From JBGTIS01 sp041745535 (GTDB lineage: Bacteria > Bacteroidota > Bacteroidia > Cytophagales > Cyclobacteriaceae), in the NCBI GenBank assembly GCA_041745535.1, contig JBGTIS010000281.1, positions 1-9,538 of the forward strand: a stretch of DNA of 9,538 nucleotides, given 5' to 3'. Under the pieces are notes generated by a model. It made no database searches, was not told the origin of the DNA, and saw only the letters and a program-made list of their open reading frames with translations. Positions 6,465-9,538 of this stretch are shown one piece after another. The first letter of the stretch is position 1. Every line of letters begins with the position of its first letter. Position numbers and translations under genes: made by a program.

Positions 6465-7501
6465 GTTTTAAATGTTAATTGCAACGAAACGGCGAACCAC
6501 TCATTTGCCTTATCGATCGTAAGCCGATGGTGCTTGCCGTACAACAATTCGAGCCTTCTCTTTACATTGGCTAAGCCGATACCCGAATCCTTATCCTTAG
6601 CTTCGTCGAGTTCGATGTACATATTCCTTACTACGAAAAGAAGTTCATTATCGGCCGCTTTCAATGTTATTTCTATCACGGGGGCTTTTACCATTCCAGT
6701 ACCGTGCTTAAACGCGTTTTCTACAAACGGGATCAAGAGCATCGGCTCGATAGCATGCCAGTCTTCCTCAATATCCATTTGAAGCTTGAGAGTGAGCCTA
6801 TTTCCGAACCGCTGTTGTTGAAGGTCGATGTAGCTCTTTAAATAGTCCACCTCGCTCTTTAACAGCACTTTTTCCTCATCGGTTTCGTAAAGCATATATT
6901 GCATTAGTGAGGATAATTTAAGTATAGTAGGCTCCAGTTCCTCGCTTTTCATGCGCACCAGTGCCACGATGTTATTGAGCACATTGAACAAAAAGTGCGG
7001 ACTGATCTGGGAACGCAAAAAGGAGAGTTCGGTCCTTAAATTCTCCCTTTGCTTCTCACTTGCCACCCTTTCTGTTTTTAATCTGTCAGATACGGTTTTA
7101 AAAGCAATACTGACCAACACAGTAAATAGAAAGGGTACCATATTATGGGCGGAGGAACTATAGAAATTAAACGGCCAATCGGAAACAATCAGCTCAAAAA
7201 ACACACCATGGATACCCATGATGGCCACAAAGAGCAGTAGTTGCAACAGGGCAAATATCATATACTTTCTTCTGTAAAGGAATTTTGGGATCAGAAAGAC
7301 CGTGTTCAGGTAAAATAGCAGTACCCAAAAAACCTTGGTCACGGTATTGAGGTACAAAAATTCGTTCTCCCGCTCGGTCCTGCCAGAGTTATGTTGGTAT
7401 TCGGGGCTAAAAATAAAGGGCAGCAAGAATATGATAGCCCAGGCGATGATGTGCAAAAGCAGTTTTGATGGCCTTTTCATTTTCCAAACGCTAAAATTCA
7501 T
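6461..7501 (-). CDS. Sensor histidine kinase, His_kinase (LytS/YehU-like) family
   Basis: Membrane sensor kinase partner of the LytTR regulator, 346 residues from the ATG at 7501; an in-frame TTG at 7516 would add five residues. Numbering from 7501: four hydrophobic segments (about 14-32, 54-74, 81-106, 121-137) form the small membrane sensor, with no large extracellular domain. A helical linker leads to the phosphoacceptor His169 in QISPHFLFNVLNN, the hallmark of this family, followed by SLMQYMLYE. The ATP-binding part has the N-box PFVENAFKHG (Asn262) and a G-box SGIGLANVKRRLELLYG (306-322), then the usual closing strands. An AGGGA-type sequence lies shortly before the ATG. The stop overlaps the regulator start by four bases. 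The signal is not known; kinases of this type in Bacteroidota often sit beside transporters or secreted proteins. Confidence 0.94.
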   Translation of the reverse strand: MNFSVWKMKRPSKLLLHIIAWAIIFLLPFIFSPEYQHNSGRTERENEFLYLNTVTKVFWVLLFYLNTVFLIPKFLYRRKYMIFALLQLLLFVAIMGIHGVFFELIVSDWPFNFYSSSAHNMVPFLFTVLVSIAFKTVSDRLKTERVASEKQRENLRTELSFLRSQISPHFLFNVLNNIVALVRMKSEELEPTILKLSSLMQYMLYETDEEKVLLKSEVDYLKSYIDLQQQRFGNRLTLKLQMDIEEDWHAIEPMLLIPFVENAFKHGTGMVKAPVIEITLKAADNELLFVVRNMYIELDEAKDKDSGIGLANVKRRLELLYGKHHRLTIDKANEWFAVSLQLTFKT

Positions 7502-7535
7502 GGCTTCCCTGATCAAATTGACGTTATAATATAAG

Positions 7536-7543
7536 CAAATTTA
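7536..7543 (-). promoter_or_regulatory. Possible -7 element for the kinase-regulator pair
   Basis: On the - strand the bases read TAAATTTG, a full match to the Bacteroidota -7 consensus TAnnTTTG, 34 bases before the kinase ATG. No TTTG is found 19-21 bases upstream, so only half of the promoter is supported. Confidence 0.35.
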
Positions 7544-7548
7544 TAAGA

Positions 7549-7602
7549 CCCAAAGGTTTTTCATTTATCCGCCATGTTCCGGCGAGGAAAGATACCTTTG
7601 GG
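7549..7602 (-). terminator. Nested hairpin after the secreted-protein gene (possible terminator or attenuator)
   Basis: A perfect 9-bp stem, CCCAAAGGT at 7549-7557 and ACCTTTGGG at 7594-7602, encloses an inner hairpin CGCC/GGCG (7570-7573 with 7581-7584). It starts 24 bases after the stop of the secreted-protein gene on the - strand. The bases after the outer stem (TCTTATAAATTT) are only moderately T-rich, so termination may be partial, which would let some transcripts run into the kinase gene. The pairing is clear; the role is inferred. Confidence 0.5.
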
Positions 7603-7626
7603 CCGAAGATTGACTTGACCTAGCCC

Positions 7627-8214
7627 TTAATAAACCTCAATGTTCTCGTAGTAGCTATCGTGGCCGTCACTTACCACAATGGTATACCTGTCCGCAATGG
7701 CTTTTTCAAAGTTGAAGACCTTGCCAACGGTTAGGCTGTCATTAAAGGATTCATGGTAAACAGCCGTGTTGTTGCCATTCACTATTTTGATATCCACCTT
7801 ATCAAGGTCTTGGTTTAAAAGATTAACATAAACCTTGTCGCCTACTTTTCTAAATACAACTTTGGCTTTGTTGTCTTTCCGTTTGACGATTTCCACCTCT
7901 GTTCTTTCCACATTTAAAGTATACACAACGTTTTTGATGGGATTTTCAACAGAAAAATAATAGGTTCCCGGCTCAAGGTCTTTCAGGTTGAACCGTTTAG
8001 CATAGCCTTCATTAGATATACGTTCCTGATAAATAATGTTTGTGTGCCCATCGATCAATTTAACAATCGATTCTTTGGATCCGGACTCTAATTCAAAAAC
8101 CAGGCTTTTCGCATCCTTGTCTGCGACAAGGCTAAATTTTAACTCGTTCGCCCTGCTGGTCATTGTAATGAACATAAAGGCTACTACCGCTGTAAATTTC
8201 AATATAGTTTTCAT
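7627..8214 (-). CDS. Secreted protein with two beta-sandwich-like repeat modules, function unknown
   Basis: 195 residues with an N-terminal signal peptide (charged MKTILK, hydrophobic core to about residue 20, likely cut near SRA/N at 22-23), so exported to the periplasm or beyond. The mature part seems to be a tandem duplication: residues about 50-104 (IVKLIDGHTNIIYQE ... YTLNVER) align by eye with about 141-195 (DIKIVNGNNTAVYHE ... YYENIEVY), sharing the order strand, asparagine-rich turn, IIYQE/AVYHE, then a YxFSV/YTIVV strand. Similar small beta-sandwich units occur in Bacteroidota secreted proteins such as DUF3244 and the T9SS tail domains, but I cannot assign one. There is no lipobox cysteine. 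It is 125 bases upstream of the kinase on the same strand, with a hairpin between, so it could be an accessory or target of that two-component system. Confidence 0.8.
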   Translation of the reverse strand: MKTILKFTAVVAFMFITMTSRANELKFSLVADKDAKSLVFELESGSKESIVKLIDGHTNIIYQERISNEGYAKRFNLKDLEPGTYYFSVENPIKNVVYTLNVERTEVEIVKRKDNKAKVVFRKVGDKVYVNLLNQDLDKVDIKIVNGNNTAVYHESFNDSLTVGKVFNFEKAIADRYTIVVSDGHDSYYENIEVY

Positions 8215-8249
8215 GATATTTCTTTTTTTGTTAATAATGATTTATAGGA

Positions 8250-8257
8250 CAAACTTA
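8250..8257 (-). promoter_or_regulatory. Possible -7 element of the secreted-protein gene
   Basis: On the - strand the bases read TAAGTTTG, a full match to TAnnTTTG, 35 bases before the ATG at 8214, a suitable distance for a Bacteroidota promoter. The -33 region has only TTTTC at slightly long spacing. The rest of the 261-base gap (8215-8475) shows nothing else convincing. Confidence 0.4.
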
Positions 8258-8475
8258 CAGCTTATAACCATGCACTATTTGAAAATGCGATGAACCGGAA
8301 GTGGTATGCGATAAACCTGGAAAATTGATCTGTTAAATTTCTTAGGATATTTAAAAGGTGATGCCTGGGAGTGGCAAAATAGGTTCTAAGACCTTGATTG
8401 GGAATGGGAATTTTGTCCCATTTTTCCGATGAGACACTATACTGCGCGTTTTGTGCCAATTCTAACAGGGCAGCA

Positions 8476-9538
8476 TTACCTGTTGACCGGAATACGAATT
8501 TCCTCAATTTTCTGATTCCTGAATATACGTATTTCCAGGTTTCCTCCATATCTTACAGCCATACTGGCTTCCTGTAGTTCACGGATGTTGTCAGTTTTCT
8601 GCCTTTTGAAGGCCAGAATTACATCATTGGCTTGTAAATATGGGTAAAGATCGCTCTTTTGTGAAATTTCAATTACCAACACTCCCCTTTCTGAATCCAT
8701 TCCGGTTGCGGATCGTTCTCCAAGCGTGTTAAGATTTTTAATCTTCATTCCCATGAAATCAATTGCTGCATTGGTCCGCGAAGTTGTCAGCACAATCAGC
8801 TCAGGGAAAATTGGTTTCAGTGCCATAGATTTCAGGTTTTGGGATACCACTCCAAAGCTATCCATGGGAAAGTTGTGGAACCCCACTTCAAAAGCTGGAG
8901 AGCCCTCCTTCATACGGTAATCTCCTTTGGCAGGATCCATAAAAAGTGCGGGACTGTATACGGAATGTGCATCCCGTCCTTGCTGTCGCGAATGTACAAG
9001 TGCCATTGAATCCAGAAAGATATTGAAATCGATTTCATTTCCCCATTTCCCTTCCGGCATCCCGATGGGATAATATCCGGTTGAGATGATATTCCTGGTA
9101 AATACATCCCCACTATTTTTAAACCATACCTGCGGGTGAAATGAATTATTGACCATGATATTGTTTTCCACCGTACGATGAAAGCCTTCTCTCAGTTTGA
9201 TACCTCCATGCAGGCATAAATTGTTGTATATGTGATAATTACTTGACCCGTCATCCAGGTCAATATCCCATCCGTGGTCACAACGAAACCGGTTGTTTCT
9301 AATGGTATTGGGCTTAACCACATCCACCAGGATGAGTTCAGGATGTAAAGCCGTGATACTGTCCAGGGTAGCCCTGTTTGGATGCCAGAACCGGTCACGC
9401 CCCCAGGAATTAAAAGCACCATGGTCGCCCGTTTCCAATACTGTATTAAATACATCATTGTACGCAATCATATGACCACCCCAGGTACCTTCACCAATAT
9501 TAATACCAGCTCTGGGTACATTGTAGATGGTATTATGG
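8476..9538 (-). CDS. Right-handed parallel beta-helix protein with C-terminal PDZ domain (5' partial)
   Basis: The frame is open to the right edge, giving 353 C-terminal residues; the ATG at 9471 is internal because the upstream codons continue in the same style (NVPRAGINIGEGTWGG). Numbering from 9471: residues 1 to about 160 are beta-helix coils with repeated Asn/Gly turns (IRNNRFRC, IYNNLCLHGG, VENNIMVNN, FTRNIIS), preceded by the conserved GDHGAFNSWGRDRFW (15-29). Residues about 170-205 form a linker with SPALFMDPAKGDYRM. The last 100 residues or so (about 231-331) form a PDZ-like domain, with GVLVIEIS, YLQANDVILAF and NIRELQEA in the order expected of bacterial PDZ repeats. Proteins with this helix type are usually exported and act on, or bind, polysaccharides; the active site cannot be placed because the N-terminus is missing. 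The PDZ domain may bind a protein partner. The gap to the next gene is 261 bases, so it is probably a separate transcript. Confidence 0.85.
   Translation of the reverse strand, partial: HNTIYNVPRAGINIGEGTWGGHMIAYNDVFNTVLETGDHGAFNSWGRDRFWHPNRATLDSITALHPELILVDVVKPNTIRNNRFRCDHGWDIDLDDGSSNYHIYNNLCLHGGIKLREGFHRTVENNIMVNNSFHPQVWFKNSGDVFTRNIISTGYYPIGMPEGKWGNEIDFNIFLDSMALVHSRQQGRDAHSVYSPALFMDPAKGDYRMKEGSPAFEVGFHNFPMDSFGVVSQNLKSMALKPIFPELIVLTTSRTNAAIDFMGMKIKNLNTLGERSATGMDSERGVLVIEISQKSDLYPYLQANDVILAFKRQKTDNIRELQEASMAVRYGGNLEIRIFRNQKIEEIRIPVNR

Noticed and set aside
8406..8426. Hairpin GGGA/TCCC followed by a T-run on the + strand as a terminator
   Set aside because: The stem is only four pairs and no + strand gene precedes it.
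8262..8549. A 95-codon - strand frame between the beta-helix gene and the secreted-protein gene
   Set aside because: It overlaps the 3' end of the beta-helix/PDZ gene in another frame, and its product has no signal peptide, domain or repeat.

Overview
The window looks like chromosomal DNA of a member of the Bacteroidota. The evidence is a LytTR response regulator paired with a His_kinase-type (LytS/YehU-like) sensor, a XylR-like PBP/AraC hybrid regulator, a FucP-type sugar porter, a DPP-IV-like S9 peptidase, a secreted beta-helix protein with a C-terminal PDZ domain, AT-rich intergenic DNA, and motifs that fit the Bacteroidota -7 promoter consensus TAnnTTTG. Genus cannot be fixed from the sequence. 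I see no tRNA, rRNA, CRISPR array, transposase or phage gene.

Layout. (1) 1-817, + strand: the C-terminal catalytic domain of an S9 serine peptidase, cut by the left edge. (2) 939-1754, +: a classical short-chain dehydrogenase/reductase, followed by a good intrinsic terminator at 1773-1809. (3) 5291-1827, - strand: a three-gene run of ROK-family sugar kinase homologue, FucP-like MFS sugar porter and XylR-like regulator, convergent with the SDR gene. A perfect 20-bp inverted repeat overlaps the end of the porter gene and lies just before the regulator gene. (4) 5292-5756: a gap holding a GC-rich two-hairpin element near 5412-5472 and a doubtful 88-codon reading frame that starts inside the stop of the response regulator gene. 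(5) 8214-5757, -: a small secreted two-module protein, then a sensor kinase and LytTR response regulator overlapping by ATGA. (6) 9538-8476, -: a beta-helix plus PDZ protein, cut by the right edge.

How the genes may work together. Region 3 with the SDR reads as a small sugar-use module: the porter imports a monosaccharide or derivative, the ROK protein may phosphorylate it, the SDR may oxidise or reduce it, and the XylR-like protein senses it. The substrate cannot be told from sequence. Region 5 reads as a two-component signalling unit with a secreted accessory protein just upstream. The S9 peptidase and the beta-helix/PDZ protein are typical exported or degradative functions and need not belong to these units.

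I did not find a convincing new defence or mobile system. The points most worth checking are the 3015-3067 palindrome, the structured element at 5412-5472, the ROK protein that has lost its zinc motif, and the possible small membrane protein coupled to the response regulator.
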